This document shows, piece after piece, positions 8,761 through 17,802 of a stretch of DNA of 64,000 bases; position 1 is the stretch's first letter; each line of letters opens with the position of its first letter. The notes under the pieces were generated by a model. It did no database searches and was not told the origin of the DNA. It saw only the letters and a program-made list of their open reading frames with translations. Where the stretch lies: the NCBI GenBank assembly GCA_045587205.1, contig JAZNBV010000025.1:1-64000 (forward strand), in the 5' to 3' direction. This DNA is from SIG78 sp045587205. GTDB taxonomy: Bacteria; Verrucomicrobiota; Lentisphaeria; Victivallales; Victivallaceae. Both the position numbers and the translations under genes were made by a program.

Positions 8761-9744
8761 TTACTTGTTTTTTACCTGCGGACCTACCGCATTATTATTG
8801 AATTTCGGGCGGTTGGCAGGATTGGATATATATTTGAAGATTGCCTGCTGCTGGTCAGCATTCAGGTCAAACTGTGCTGACACTGTTTCCTCATTAACTG
8901 AAACCTGCAAAGCATCGATCAGACTTTCCATAAGTTTCTGATCCTTACCGAAAAACATTCCGACAAAACCCGGATACATAAACTGTATCTGCATTGAAAG
9001 CTGCATTGCCGTGGAGGCATTTTTACATTTCAGATCGGCTTTGATCTGCAAATCGCGCTGTTCCGCGCCGATCAGATCTGCTGTTGCATTCAATGTGCGG
9101 AGCTTGGATTTTTTTGCCGGTATATCCAGCTTGCGCGCATCGCTGTTCAAGGCAAACAAGGTTTTGCGGTCGATTTTATCCACCAGCGGGTTTTTGATGC
9201 CCTTCTGCGATTCAGCAAGCACGGTTTCGACTTTTTGCGTAAGCGGCATAAAGCACACCACATCATCAGCTAAATATGCCACCACCATTTTACGCTCTTC
9301 TTTTTTTGCCGGTTCAATAATATATACCTGTAAATCAGCCATTACTGCGCTTTTGCAGGTGAATTTTTTGCTGTTTTGGGAATTCTGCCGGATAAGCCCG
9401 GTAAATTTCTCCCGTGTAAGTGCAGTTTTTGCATAGCAGGCAAAGTCGTCGCCGGACTGTGCATTTTTACCGATTTGTGCCGCCCATACATCTCCTGCAA
9501 AAATATCCTGCGGCTCTACATTATATTGAGCTTTTAATTTATCAAGATCAGCGTTGATTTTTTTTAACGCTTTATTGTTTTTGGCAACTTCCTTGAGCCA
9601 GGGCAGATTGATCGCCCGGCTGGCGGCAAAACGCATTACCACCGGCGATTTTGCCGGAATAAAGTTTTCCGGTTCCGCCGCACTCAACGGCAGAATTGCC
9701 AACACAAACAGCAGTAAAGAGAGAACTTTAATAAACTTTTTCAA
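8761..9744 (-). CDS. Exported protein of unknown function
   Basis: I choose a TTG start at 9744 because a strong Shine-Dalgarno (CCGGAGG, 5 bases before) and a proper signal peptide (KKFIKVLSLLLFVLAILPLSAA) follow; a start at 9798 would translate through a palindrome. The mature ~305 residues mix alpha and beta, are rich in lysine and have no recognisable domain. A repeated VMRFAASRAINLPWLKE / DIFAGDVWAA style suggests a periplasmic lipid- or polymer-associated protein of the kind common in Lentisphaerota, but I cannot name it. It sits between aspS and a lytic transglycosylase. Confidence 0.65.
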   Translation of the reverse strand: MKKFIKVLSLLLFVLAILPLSAAEPENFIPAKSPVVMRFAASRAINLPWLKEVAKNNKALKKINADLDKLKAQYNVEPQDIFAGDVWAAQIGKNAQSGDDFACYAKTALTREKFTGLIRQNSQNSKKFTCKSAVMADLQVYIIEPAKKEERKMVVAYLADDVVCFMPLTQKVETVLAESQKGIKNPLVDKIDRKTLFALNSDARKLDIPAKKSKLRTLNATADLIGAEQRDLQIKADLKCKNASTAMQLSMQIQFMYPGFVGMFFGKDQKLMESLIDALQVSVNEETVSAQFDLNADQQQAIFKYISNPANRPKFNNNAVGPQVKNK

Positions 9745-9766
9745 TAGAGCCTCCGGATAATTTATT

Positions 9767-9794
9767 ATAAGCCGGAGCTGCAGCTCCGGCTTAT
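9767..9794 (-). terminator. 28-bp perfect palindrome after aspS
   Basis: ATAAGCCGGAGCTG followed directly by its exact reverse complement. It could form a 12-14 bp hairpin in the transcript just past aspS and just before the Shine-Dalgarno of the next gene. It has no T tract, so it may act as a processing or partial termination site, or as a protein-binding palindrome. Confidence 0.5.
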
Positions 9795-9804
9795 GCACAG
9801 ATAT

Positions 9805-11616
9805 TTATTGCTTGTTTTCAGCGGCAGATGCCATCTTTTCCTGTTCGCGCTTGGGCAGAACCACCTGCAGATGCAGTTCACGCAGCTGCTTGATGGTTGC
9901 CGGAGCCGGCGCATTCATCATCAGATCCTGCGCCTGCTGGTTGAACGGGAATGCGATGATTTCGCGGATATTCGGTTCATCCGCCAACAGCATCACGGTA
10001 CGGTCCACGCCGGGAGCAATACCGCCGTGCGGGGGTGCACCGAGTTTGAATGCATTGATCATACCGCCGAACTTGTCATCAACCACCGAGCGGTCGTGAC
10101 CGGCGATTTCAAACGCCTTGTACATAATTTCGGGACGGTGGTTACGGATAGCACCGCTGGAAAGCTCAATACCGTTGCAGACAATATCGTACTGATACGC
10201 CAGAATATCCAGCGGATTCATTGTTTCCAATGCCTCCATACCGCCTTGCGGCATTGAGAAGGGGTTGTGGCTGAAGATCACCTGATTGGTTTCTTCATCC
10301 AGCTCAAACATCGGGAAGTCCACGATCCAGCAGAATTTGAATACGTTCGGATCGATGAGGTCAAGGCGTTTACCCAATTCCGGAATCACTGCACCGCCGG
10401 TTTTGATGACATTCTTTTCCTGATCCGCCAGGAAGAAAAGTGCATCGCCTTCCTGAATATTGCCGGCAGCCTTGAGCGCGGCCAGTATTTCCGGTGTCAG
10501 GAACTTGACAATCGGACTTTTTTCTCCTTCAGCAGTCCAGATGATGTATGCCATACCTTTGGCGCCGTTTTCCTGGGCAAAACCGATCATATCATCAAAG
10601 AACTTACGCGGTTTGCCGGCAACCTGCGGAGCTTTCATTGCGCGCACTACGCCGCCGTTGGCAACTGTGCTGGCAAATGCTTTGAATTCGCAGTCGCGGA
10701 AAAGTTCAGTTACATCAATCATTTCAATGGGGTTGCGCAAGTCGGGCTTGTCCGAACCGAACCGCTTCATTGATTCGAGGTAAGGAATACGCACAAACGG
10801 CGGCTTGGTGAAATCTTTGGTGGAAAATTTGCTGAACACTGCATCGAACATACCTTCAATAACTTTGAAGATATCTTCCTGATTGACAAAACTCATTTCC
10901 ACATCCAGCTGATAGAATTCGCCGGGACTGCGGTCAGCGCGTGCATCTTCATCGCGGAAGCAGGGCGCAATCTGGAAATAACGGTCAAAACCCGAAACCA
11001 TCAGCAGCTGTTTGAACTGCTGCGGAGCCTGCGGCAGCGCGTAGAACTGACCGGGGTGCAGGCGTGAAGGCACCAGGTAGTCGCGCGCACCTTCCGGACT
11101 GCTGGCGGTCAGAATCGGGGTCTGGAATTCGTGGAAACCCTGACCGTGCATATATTCGCGCATTGCGGCAATAACTTCGCTGCGCAGAATGATATTTTTG
11201 TGCAGTTTTTCGCGGCGCAGGTCAAGGAAACGGTACTTGAGGCGCAACGCTTCCGGAGCGCTGTCGTCTTTAGCAACCTGGAACGGCAGAACTTCACATT
11301 CACCAAGCACTTCCATTGCTTCAGCAACCACTTCTATTTCGCCGGTGGCGAGTTTTGCGTTCACAGTTTCAGGAGTACGGGCGACTACTTTGCCGGTAAA
11401 GGCAAGCACGCTTTCCACGCGCCAGCGGTCGAGTTCCTGATAAAAATCTTTTTCCGGGTCAATAACCACCTGGGTCAGACCATAGTGGTCGCGCAAGTCA
11501 ATAAAAATCACGCCGCCGTGGTCGCGCACGCTGTGAACCCAACCTGCAATTTTTACGGTCTGACCGACTTCTGTTTTGCGGAGTGCACCGCAAGTGTGAG
11601 TACGAAACTGTTCCAT
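9805..11616 (-). CDS. aspS: Aspartyl-tRNA synthetase
   Basis: A 603-residue class IIb synthetase that attaches aspartate to tRNA-Asp. It has the N-terminal OB fold (VKIAGWVHSVRDHGGVIF), motif 2 (QIAPCFRDEDARADRSPGEFYQLD), the bacterial GAD insertion domain, and motif 3 (GGIAPGVDRTVMLL). Length and insertion fit the bacterial type. A TTG three codons upstream is also open, but the AAGG sequence spaces correctly only for the ATG at 11616. Whether it is discriminating (AspRS) or also charges tRNA-Asn cannot be settled by eye. It follows a Gfo/Idh oxidoreductase gene by about 30 bases. Confidence 0.96.
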   Translation of the reverse strand: MEQFRTHTCGALRKTEVGQTVKIAGWVHSVRDHGGVIFIDLRDHYGLTQVVIDPEKDFYQELDRWRVESVLAFTGKVVARTPETVNAKLATGEIEVVAEAMEVLGECEVLPFQVAKDDSAPEALRLKYRFLDLRREKLHKNIILRSEVIAAMREYMHGQGFHEFQTPILTASSPEGARDYLVPSRLHPGQFYALPQAPQQFKQLLMVSGFDRYFQIAPCFRDEDARADRSPGEFYQLDVEMSFVNQEDIFKVIEGMFDAVFSKFSTKDFTKPPFVRIPYLESMKRFGSDKPDLRNPIEMIDVTELFRDCEFKAFASTVANGGVVRAMKAPQVAGKPRKFFDDMIGFAQENGAKGMAYIIWTAEGEKSPIVKFLTPEILAALKAAGNIQEGDALFFLADQEKNVIKTGGAVIPELGKRLDLIDPNVFKFCWIVDFPMFELDEETNQVIFSHNPFSMPQGGMEALETMNPLDILAYQYDIVCNGIELSSGAIRNHRPEIMYKAFEIAGHDRSVVDDKFGGMINAFKLGAPPHGGIAPGVDRTVMLLADEPNIREIIAFPFNQQAQDLMMNAPAPATIKQLRELHLQVVLPKREQEKMASAAENKQ

Positions 11617-11650
11617 AATTTTCAATGCCTTATGTTAATTTTTTTGGTAA

Positions 11651-12928
11651 TTATTTATTCAAAGCCATATCACGGGCAATTGCCATAACTTTGTATTTGG
11701 CAATCAATTGCGAACGCAGACCCGCGGGTTCTATGCCGGTGGCAAGCATATTCAGAAATTCATCGCGCACAATGGCAAAGTGGAATTCGTGACCTTCAAC
11801 CATACTGCTCGGCGGTGTCACCAGCAATCTGCCGTCGGGCTGGATCGTCACTTGGGCATCACTGTAATTGAGTTCCTGCATACGCTTTTCAATGATCGCT
11901 TTCATCGCTTCAGAACTCATAGAATGCGGCTTGACCAGCACCTGCGGTTTGAAACCGGTCTTGGGACCGTGTTCCACAAAAAGATCCGAAGTTGTACCGC
12001 GGGCAATCTGTTCGTGCATATCGCCGCCGCCGGCAGGGGCTTCCAGATTCCACACGGCGCCGAAACGCATTGTTACGCCTTTGTATTCCACATCAAGTAC
12101 GCCGTTGCAGGCTACTTTAAGCACATTGTTTTCCACCCGGTCGGCAAGTTCTGCGGGGAAGGCTGCAGTCTGGGTGATGATTTCAAATTTATCAGCCGGT
12201 ACATCGGTTGTACTCAAAACAGCATCCAGCACTTTGACATCTTTTTCAAAGTCGATCGGCTGATCGTCATAGAGCATCCATTGTGCGTTATCCAGCAGGT
12301 GAGTTGTCACATCACAAAGCCCGCAGCCCTGTTTATTGACATCAAAGTACCACGCCGGACGCACCAGCGGCACTCCGTTGACATTTTTGTAGAGGTGGTG
12401 AACAGTGTTTTTTTCGAGCATCGGTTCATCGCTCTTGCGGAAGTCGCCGAAAATCTCTCTGGTCTGGAGCAGGGCACGCATTACCAATGCGTAGGGTTCG
12501 TGTCTGCCGGTCATAATATCCACAATGGGTTTGCCTCCGGATTTGACGGCTTTTTCCAACACGGCAGCGCCTTTGCTGTCAATGGTCACCGGCTTATCGG
12601 TCAGAATGGCACAACCCGCCTGATGCATTGCTTCAAGATAGTAAACTTTCTCATCATTTCTGCCGGCAAAAACTGCTATATCCACAATTCCGGCGCGGGC
12701 GGCTTCCACTGCTTTGGCAAGGAAATCGCTGCCGGTGTAAACGTGATAGATCCAGTCAGTGGGTTCTTCGGCGCGTTCATTGAAACTGTTTACCAGTTTC
12801 ATATAGTTGTCCAGATCCGGACCGGCTTCTGAAAAAATATATACGTCGCGGCTGATTTCAGCGTGACGGCGGCGCAAGATCAACCCGGCGTGAAAATGTC
12901 CGGGATTGACGATTACGAGTGTATGCAT
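11651..12928 (-). CDS. Gfo/Idh/MocA oxidoreductase with C-terminal Oxidoreduct_C-type domain
   Basis: A 425-residue protein with an N-terminal Rossmann-like domain whose first strand (MHTLVIVNPGHFHAGL) departs from the usual GxGxxG, the conserved DKP (in CAILTDKPVTI), and a long C-terminal beta domain with HHLYKNVNGVPLVRPAWYFDVNKQG. This matches the family annotated as putative oxidoreductase C-terminal domain proteins, which probably oxidise or epimerise sugars using NAD(P). Strong Shine-Dalgarno (AGGAG). Placed upstream of aspS and likely the first gene of the minus-strand run. The substrate is unknown. Confidence 0.8.
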   Translation of the reverse strand: MHTLVIVNPGHFHAGLILRRRHAEISRDVYIFSEAGPDLDNYMKLVNSFNERAEEPTDWIYHVYTGSDFLAKAVEAARAGIVDIAVFAGRNDEKVYYLEAMHQAGCAILTDKPVTIDSKGAAVLEKAVKSGGKPIVDIMTGRHEPYALVMRALLQTREIFGDFRKSDEPMLEKNTVHHLYKNVNGVPLVRPAWYFDVNKQGCGLCDVTTHLLDNAQWMLYDDQPIDFEKDVKVLDAVLSTTDVPADKFEIITQTAAFPAELADRVENNVLKVACNGVLDVEYKGVTMRFGAVWNLEAPAGGGDMHEQIARGTTSDLFVEHGPKTGFKPQVLVKPHSMSSEAMKAIIEKRMQELNYSDAQVTIQPDGRLLVTPPSSMVEGHEFHFAIVRDEFLNMLATGIEPAGLRSQLIAKYKVMAIARDMALNK

Positions 12929-12968
12929 AAATTTTTCTCCTGTTGAATTTTAATCACATTTTTTCTGC

Positions 12969-12998
12969 AATATATATCAACAGATAATTTACCACCAA
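12969..12998 (-). promoter_or_regulatory. Predicted promoter of the oxidoreductase-aspS run
   Basis: Minus-strand TTGGTG (12993-12998) and TATATT (12969-12974), 18-base spacer; TATATA at a 16-base spacing is an alternative -10. The gene start lies about 40 bases downstream, with AGGAG in between. Confidence 0.45.
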
Positions 12999-13195
12999 AA
13001 GGCGCTTAAAACAAGTTTGAAAGCACTTTTTTATCGTATTTTTCTGCAATATTTCAAGTATAAAGACACTTGCAGCGTTATACCGCTGTTTTTGCGGTGT
13101 TTTAATGGTACTTGCCGAATCTCAACATTATACTTGGCGTATGTGCTTTTATGTGGATTTATCAAGCAGTCCCGGAAAAAGAGTTTGAAAAAAAT

Positions 13196-13223
13196 TTGAT
13201 TTATCAACTTCTTGTTATATATT
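13196..13223 (+). promoter_or_regulatory. Predicted promoter of the NERD gene
   Basis: -35 TTGATT (13196-13201), 16-base spacer, -10 TATATT (13218-13223), 45 bases before the ATG. Confidence 0.55.
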
Positions 13224-13268
13224 GATTGAAAATATGATGTTTATTGATTTAGCATAAGGAAAAATAAT

Positions 13269-14078
13269 ATGGGACTTTTGATAATTAGTTTATCTTGTCT
13301 GGCATTTGTTTGTTTGATTGCCTGGATTTTTAAACAGCCGGCAGTGAAGGGTAAATGCGGAGAACTTTTTGTAGCGTGGGTTTTGAAGAAACGTTTGGAT
13401 AAAAATGTTTACCGGATACTCAATGATGTGATGATTCCTGATAGTGCCGGCGGCACAACCCAGATAGACCATATTGTACTTTCTCCTTACGGTATTTTTG
13501 TCATTGAAACCAAAAATATGAAAGGATGGATATTTGGCGATCGTAATTCGGATAAATGGATGCAGCAGATTTACCGTTGTAAGAATCAATTTCAGAATCC
13601 GTTTCGTCAGAATTACAAGCATATTGTATCTCTTGCTGAATTGATTGGCTTACCGGTGGATTCAATGCAGCATATTATTGTTTTTCTTGGATTTTGTACT
13701 CTTAAAACCCGTGATAAACTGCCGGAGTCTTTAGTGACAAACGCATCTGAACTGTTTGCTTATATAAATACTTTTGAACAGGCGAAGTTCAATGATGAAA
13801 CTTTAGACCACATACAGAGTATATTGCTTGAATCCCGTTTAAAAAACACACGTATCAACCGGCGGGAACATATTGAATATGTCAGCGGAATAGCAAACTC
13901 AAAAAACAGCAGTGCTGCTGTTTCTGAAACCAGTGCAGGAGATTTTGCTGTTGTCTGTCCGTCGTGCGGCGCTCCTATGATACTGCGGCAGGCAAACCGT
14001 GGCGGCAATGCCGGTAAAAAATTCTGGGGGTGCAGTAATTACCCCAAGTGCCGACACATTATAAATACAGAAGAATAA
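13269..14078 (+). CDS. NERD nuclease-related protein with C-terminal topoisomerase-type zinc finger
   Basis: A 269-residue protein with an N-terminal membrane helix (3-21), a NERD domain (28-145) and a C-terminal C4 zinc finger (CPSCGAPMILR...FWGCSNYPKC, ~230-262) like those of topoisomerase I. The restriction-endonuclease-like residues are present: Glu32 (GE), Asp67 in QIDH, and Glu80/Lys82 in ETK. This suggests a membrane-tethered nucleic-acid-cleaving or -binding protein; NERD proteins have no settled function. It is a single gene, convergent with the DinG gene, whose stop codon lies only 9 bases away. Confidence 0.85.
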   Translation: MGLLIISLSCLAFVCLIAWIFKQPAVKGKCGELFVAWVLKKRLDKNVYRILNDVMIPDSAGGTTQIDHIVLSPYGIFVIETKNMKGWIFGDRNSDKWMQQIYRCKNQFQNPFRQNYKHIVSLAELIGLPVDSMQHIIVFLGFCTLKTRDKLPESLVTNASELFAYINTFEQAKFNDETLDHIQSILLESRLKNTRINRREHIEYVSGIANSKNSSAAVSETSAGDFAVVCPSCGAPMILRQANRGGNAGKKFWGCSNYPKCRHIINTEE

Positions 14079-14086
14079 AACTTTTT

Positions 14087-16240
14087 TCAGTTGTTCATCC
14101 GCGGGTAGGGCGGCAGACTGTTGAGGAATGTTCTGCCGTAACGCTTGGTGGTCAGGCGGCTGTCGAGGATCACGATTATACCGCTGTCGCTGCCGGAACG
14201 GATCAACCGGCCGGTGCCCTGCCGCAGTTTGAGTACCGCTTCGGGCAGCGAATAGTCAAAAAATGCATTGCCGCCCTGCAGTTTTATACGTTCACAGCGC
14301 GCCTGCATCAGAGGGTGGGTAGGTACGGAAAACGGCAGTTTGGTAATAATTACATTGCTCAAACTTTCGCCGGGAACATCTACACCGGTCCAGAAACTGT
14401 CAGTGCCGAAAAGTACCGAACGCACATCTTTTTTGAATTCATTGAGCAGCATCGTGCGCGACATATCTGCGCCTTGCGTCAGGAGTTTGATACGGTTGTG
14501 AAAGAGAAAACCTTCCAGTGCATCCGCCGCTTTGCGCAACAATGAGTAACTGGTAAAAAGCACAAATGCTTTGCCGTCGCTCAAGCTTATGTAGCGTTCC
14601 AGCGCCTTGAACAGCGCAGTTTCATACGCTTCTGACGACGGATCGGGCATTGAACTTTCCACATAGAGTTTGACTTTTTGCGGATCGAACGGACTTGATA
14701 ACTGCCGGGTTATGCCTCCGGTGAAGCCGGTTCGTGCAATAAAATAATTGAACCGGCGGTCAACGGTCAGCGTGGCACTGGTGGTTATCACCGGAAATTC
14801 GCGTCCGAAAAGATCTTCTGATAATATTTCCGCCACATTCACAGGCGCACTCTGCAGCACCAGCTGGCGGGAATCATCTTCCACCCAGTAAACACTTTCC
14901 GGAAGGGTCATATTGACAAAGGAGTGGAATTCGTCAATATAAGCATCGCACTGCTGAACCAGACTTTCCAATTCGCTGCGGAAATCTGCATCGCTCTGTT
15001 CACGGGTGTAATCACCCAGCGCACAGCGGAAATCCATCAGCGGTGCCTGCAGAAAATTGCTGAAGATTCCGGTTCGTTCAATGCTGCGTATGGAGTCATT
15101 TCCCGCTTGGAGGTATTCCTGAAATTGACCGAAAAAATCTTTTGCCAGCGATTTTAATCCTGCTGCCTGTGAACGCAATTCCAGCGCGCCTTCGCCCGGG
15201 CGCATCAAAAGTCCGCGAGCTGTATCGGGATTGTAAAGCCGGTTCAGGAAGGCTTTGAAGCCGCCGTAAGTGAGGTGCAATCCCAGGTGATCGGCAGCGT
15301 TATCTTCCAATGTATGCGCTTCATCGATCACCACTGCTCCGTAAGTTGGCAGCAGACCGCCGGAGTAATCGCCGGATTCCAGCTGCATTTTCATATCTAC
15401 AAAAAAGAGTGCGTGGTTGGCTACGATGATATCGGCCTTTGCCCATTCTTCGCGCGCTTTGCGGTAAAAACAGCGGCTGCGGAAACGGCATTTGGGATAA
15501 GAACAGTTGCCAGCTTCGCAGCAGACATAGTTCCACGATTCATTGTTGATGTAAAAGTCGGCATCATCGCGGTTGCCGTTGGTGGAAACTTCGCTCCATT
15601 GACAGAGCCGGTCGATGTCTGATGTCAAGCTTGCCTGCGCCAGGTATTCATCCTGATGTTCGCCGGCTGCCAGCGAAAGCCGCCGCAGACAGAGGTAATT
15701 ACGTCTGCCTTTGGCAAGTGCGGCTTTGAATTCCACATTCAACAATTTCTTCAAAAGCGGCAGATCTTTTTCCATAAGCTGTTCCTGCAGACTTATGGTT
15801 TCGGTGGTTATCACTGTGGGTTTGCCGGTAAGTTTGCTGTACAGTATTGCCGGCACCAGATATGCAAAACTCTTGCCGACTCCGGTCGGGGCTTCGATTG
15901 CCAGGTTACGCAGATTGCTCAAGGCATCGGCGGTTGCCGCTGCCATTTCCTGCTGTTGAACGCGGTATTCAAACGGTCTGCCGCCGTGTTCGGCGGCAGA
16001 CTTCAGCGGACCGTCAGGGGCAAAGAAGGCTTTTACAGTCTGGCGGAACTGCTGCCAGGTTTCAGGCTGGATTGTTTTTTCTGCTACCGGCGCTGTAAAC
16101 TCCCCGGGCAGGTCTTCTATTTCCACCGGATCAAAGTCCACGATTTTTTCCGGCTGTTTTTCTGCTGCAAGAGCGCTTTCCGGTGTATGATTTTCAATCA
16201 GACAGGACTTTAAAAGTTCCGATGCCAACACTTTAATCAT
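14087..16240 (-). CDS. dinG: DinG/XPD-type iron-sulfur DNA helicase
   Basis: A 717-residue superfamily 2 helicase: Walker A APTGVGKSFAY, DEAH box (VVIDEAHTLED), and between them four cysteines in the XPD pattern (CCEAGNC..CRFRSRCFY) for a 4Fe-4S cluster. The C-terminal helicase motifs include LFGTDSFWTGVDVPG and RQGTGRLIRS. It unwinds 5' to 3' branched DNA or R-loops in repair. An N-terminal ~80-residue extension precedes the helicase core. The start overlaps the stop of the preceding gene by 8 bases, so it is coupled to it at the end of the nusA-truB operon. Confidence 0.9.
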   Translation of the reverse strand: MIKVLASELLKSCLIENHTPESALAAEKQPEKIVDFDPVEIEDLPGEFTAPVAEKTIQPETWQQFRQTVKAFFAPDGPLKSAAEHGGRPFEYRVQQQEMAAATADALSNLRNLAIEAPTGVGKSFAYLVPAILYSKLTGKPTVITTETISLQEQLMEKDLPLLKKLLNVEFKAALAKGRRNYLCLRRLSLAAGEHQDEYLAQASLTSDIDRLCQWSEVSTNGNRDDADFYINNESWNYVCCEAGNCSYPKCRFRSRCFYRKAREEWAKADIIVANHALFFVDMKMQLESGDYSGGLLPTYGAVVIDEAHTLEDNAADHLGLHLTYGGFKAFLNRLYNPDTARGLLMRPGEGALELRSQAAGLKSLAKDFFGQFQEYLQAGNDSIRSIERTGIFSNFLQAPLMDFRCALGDYTREQSDADFRSELESLVQQCDAYIDEFHSFVNMTLPESVYWVEDDSRQLVLQSAPVNVAEILSEDLFGREFPVITTSATLTVDRRFNYFIARTGFTGGITRQLSSPFDPQKVKLYVESSMPDPSSEAYETALFKALERYISLSDGKAFVLFTSYSLLRKAADALEGFLFHNRIKLLTQGADMSRTMLLNEFKKDVRSVLFGTDSFWTGVDVPGESLSNVIITKLPFSVPTHPLMQARCERIKLQGGNAFFDYSLPEAVLKLRQGTGRLIRSGSDSGIIVILDSRLTTKRYGRTFLNSLPPYPRMNN

Positions 16241-17774
16241 TTATATCCAGCACTCCGCGCAGGGCGTTCAGGGCTTCTTCGCCGGATTCAAGGGCATTTT
16301 CCACGCCAATGCGGAATTCCGCAAAGTCAAAGTCTTCACCGAGCGCCGCCGGGGCATTGACCAGTTTAAGCGATTCATCCAACAGCAATGCCGCTTCGGC
16401 AAGTGCTTCAAAAAGTTCCGGCTTGATATCCAGTTCACCGGCAATATCCGATAATTGAGCCAGCAATGCACAGCGTTCAATGGTGAATTCAACGATCATA
16501 CTGCGGATTTCGGCAGTTTCGTTATCGAATTCGCGCGGGTAATTGTCGAGCATTTCTTCAAACCGCGCTTCAAGTTCGTTGAAAAACACCGCTTCCTGCA
16601 TTCCGTCGGCAAACGGCAGCGCACTGTCGCCGAAGGCACGGGCATAAAAACTGTTGAAATCAAGATCGTGATTTTTGAGGTTATCAAGCAATATTGCATC
16701 GAGTTCCACCATATTGAGCATCGGAAAAAGCTTGGCAAGCATTGTTTCCAATGAACCGGTTTCTCCGGAACCGATCGTAACATTTTCCGGCAGCTGACGG
16801 TCGTGGTGATGTTCGTGACAATGGCAGTCGCAATCGTGCGTGTGATGGTGTTCGCTCCCGCAGCACTCATCATCTTCTTCCACGCGTTTGACCAGGGTGC
16901 TTCCGTCCTCATCCATTGCTATATCAAACAGTGAATCATTCAGCAGTATTTCATCCAGCGACATTGCCGGATTATTCAGAAATTCCGGTGCATTGGCAAA
17001 CAGCGAGCGTATCTGGTCGATGACCGGAAAACCGGGTTGCAGATTTTCGGTGATATTTTCCAGCACATTTTCAAACTTTGTACGGTACGCAGCAAGTTTT
17101 CCGGCACTGCGTTCTTTGCCGTTGCCCAGGCGGAATTCGAATACACCTTTTTCGTAATCAATGACTTTTACAAGGAGTGTATCGCCTTCTGTAAAGTTGG
17201 TTTCAGCGTAGAATTTTTTCATATCCAATGCCGAAAGTTTCAGCTGCGGGTTGGCAGAATTTTCCGCCTGTTCCACATTATCTTCCGATTCGGCAATAAA
17301 GAAATCAAACAATGTTTCCGCGCCCATCAGCAGGTGATATTTGATGATATTTTCCGCCATTCCGGAAATTTCCCGTAAACTCTGGGCTTTGCGGGCTCCG
17401 GATTCCCGGAGTGTTATATCCGACGGAAACAATTCCGGATGCATAAACGGCACAAAACGGTGTCCCGGAATCAGGATATTATTTTCGATTTCAAACGCAT
17501 CCGGTACAATTATAAATTCCGCATTGGTAAAGAGATCCGCTGCTATAACATAACTCTGCTGCGGTTCCACCGGTATCAGGGCAATGTGATAATTCAGTTC
17601 GCGGACAACGCGGGCAAAGAGTTTTTTATATTCTTCGCTGTCACTCTTTTTTACTGCCAGCGCATCAAGTACTGCATCGACCGTGATGACCGGCGGTTTC
17701 TTCTGCAGCAGCTTTTCGACAGTTTCTTCCAGCGGCAGATATTCTTTGCAGTTGTTTTTGCTTTCTCTTACCAT
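16233..17774 (-). CDS. Unknown acidic protein with His/Cys-rich metal-binding insert
   Basis: A 513-residue soluble, acidic protein I do not recognise. Residues ~301-330 form a striking cluster (DDECCGSEHHHTHDCDCHCHEHHH) with about 5 cysteines and 11 histidines, which is surely able to bind zinc, nickel or copper. Flanking parts are alpha-helical and rich in Glu, Phe and Leu. Residues ~195-230 (GDTLLVKVIDYEKGVFEFRLG) look like a small OB/S1-like barrel. It lies between truB and dinG on one transcript and overlaps dinG by 8 bases. Possible roles are metal storage or delivery to the Fe-S helicase, or an unrelated conserved lineage protein. Confidence 0.7.
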   Translation of the reverse strand: MVRESKNNCKEYLPLEETVEKLLQKKPPVITVDAVLDALAVKKSDSEEYKKLFARVVRELNYHIALIPVEPQQSYVIAADLFTNAEFIIVPDAFEIENNILIPGHRFVPFMHPELFPSDITLRESGARKAQSLREISGMAENIIKYHLLMGAETLFDFFIAESEDNVEQAENSANPQLKLSALDMKKFYAETNFTEGDTLLVKVIDYEKGVFEFRLGNGKERSAGKLAAYRTKFENVLENITENLQPGFPVIDQIRSLFANAPEFLNNPAMSLDEILLNDSLFDIAMDEDGSTLVKRVEEDDECCGSEHHHTHDCDCHCHEHHHDRQLPENVTIGSGETGSLETMLAKLFPMLNMVELDAILLDNLKNHDLDFNSFYARAFGDSALPFADGMQEAVFFNELEARFEEMLDNYPREFDNETAEIRSMIVEFTIERCALLAQLSDIAGELDIKPELFEALAEAALLLDESLKLVNAPAALGEDFDFAEFRIGVENALESGEEALNALRGVLDIND

Positions 17775-17802
17775 ATATTCAACTTCCCAATCGGTTGATT
17801 TT

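Larger units (their letters stand above)
12929..13268. other. Divergent promoter region between oxidoreductase and NERD genes
   Basis: 340 bases with no supported gene. It contains a minus-strand promoter near 12969-12998, a plus-strand promoter at 13196-13223, and an AT-rich middle. The small open frame at 13017-13199 has no Shine-Dalgarno and no protein-like pattern. Confidence 0.6.

Noticed and set aside
13017..13199. 60-codon ORF in the oxidoreductase-NERD gap
   Set aside because: No Shine-Dalgarno and no recognisable pattern; overlaps the NERD promoter.
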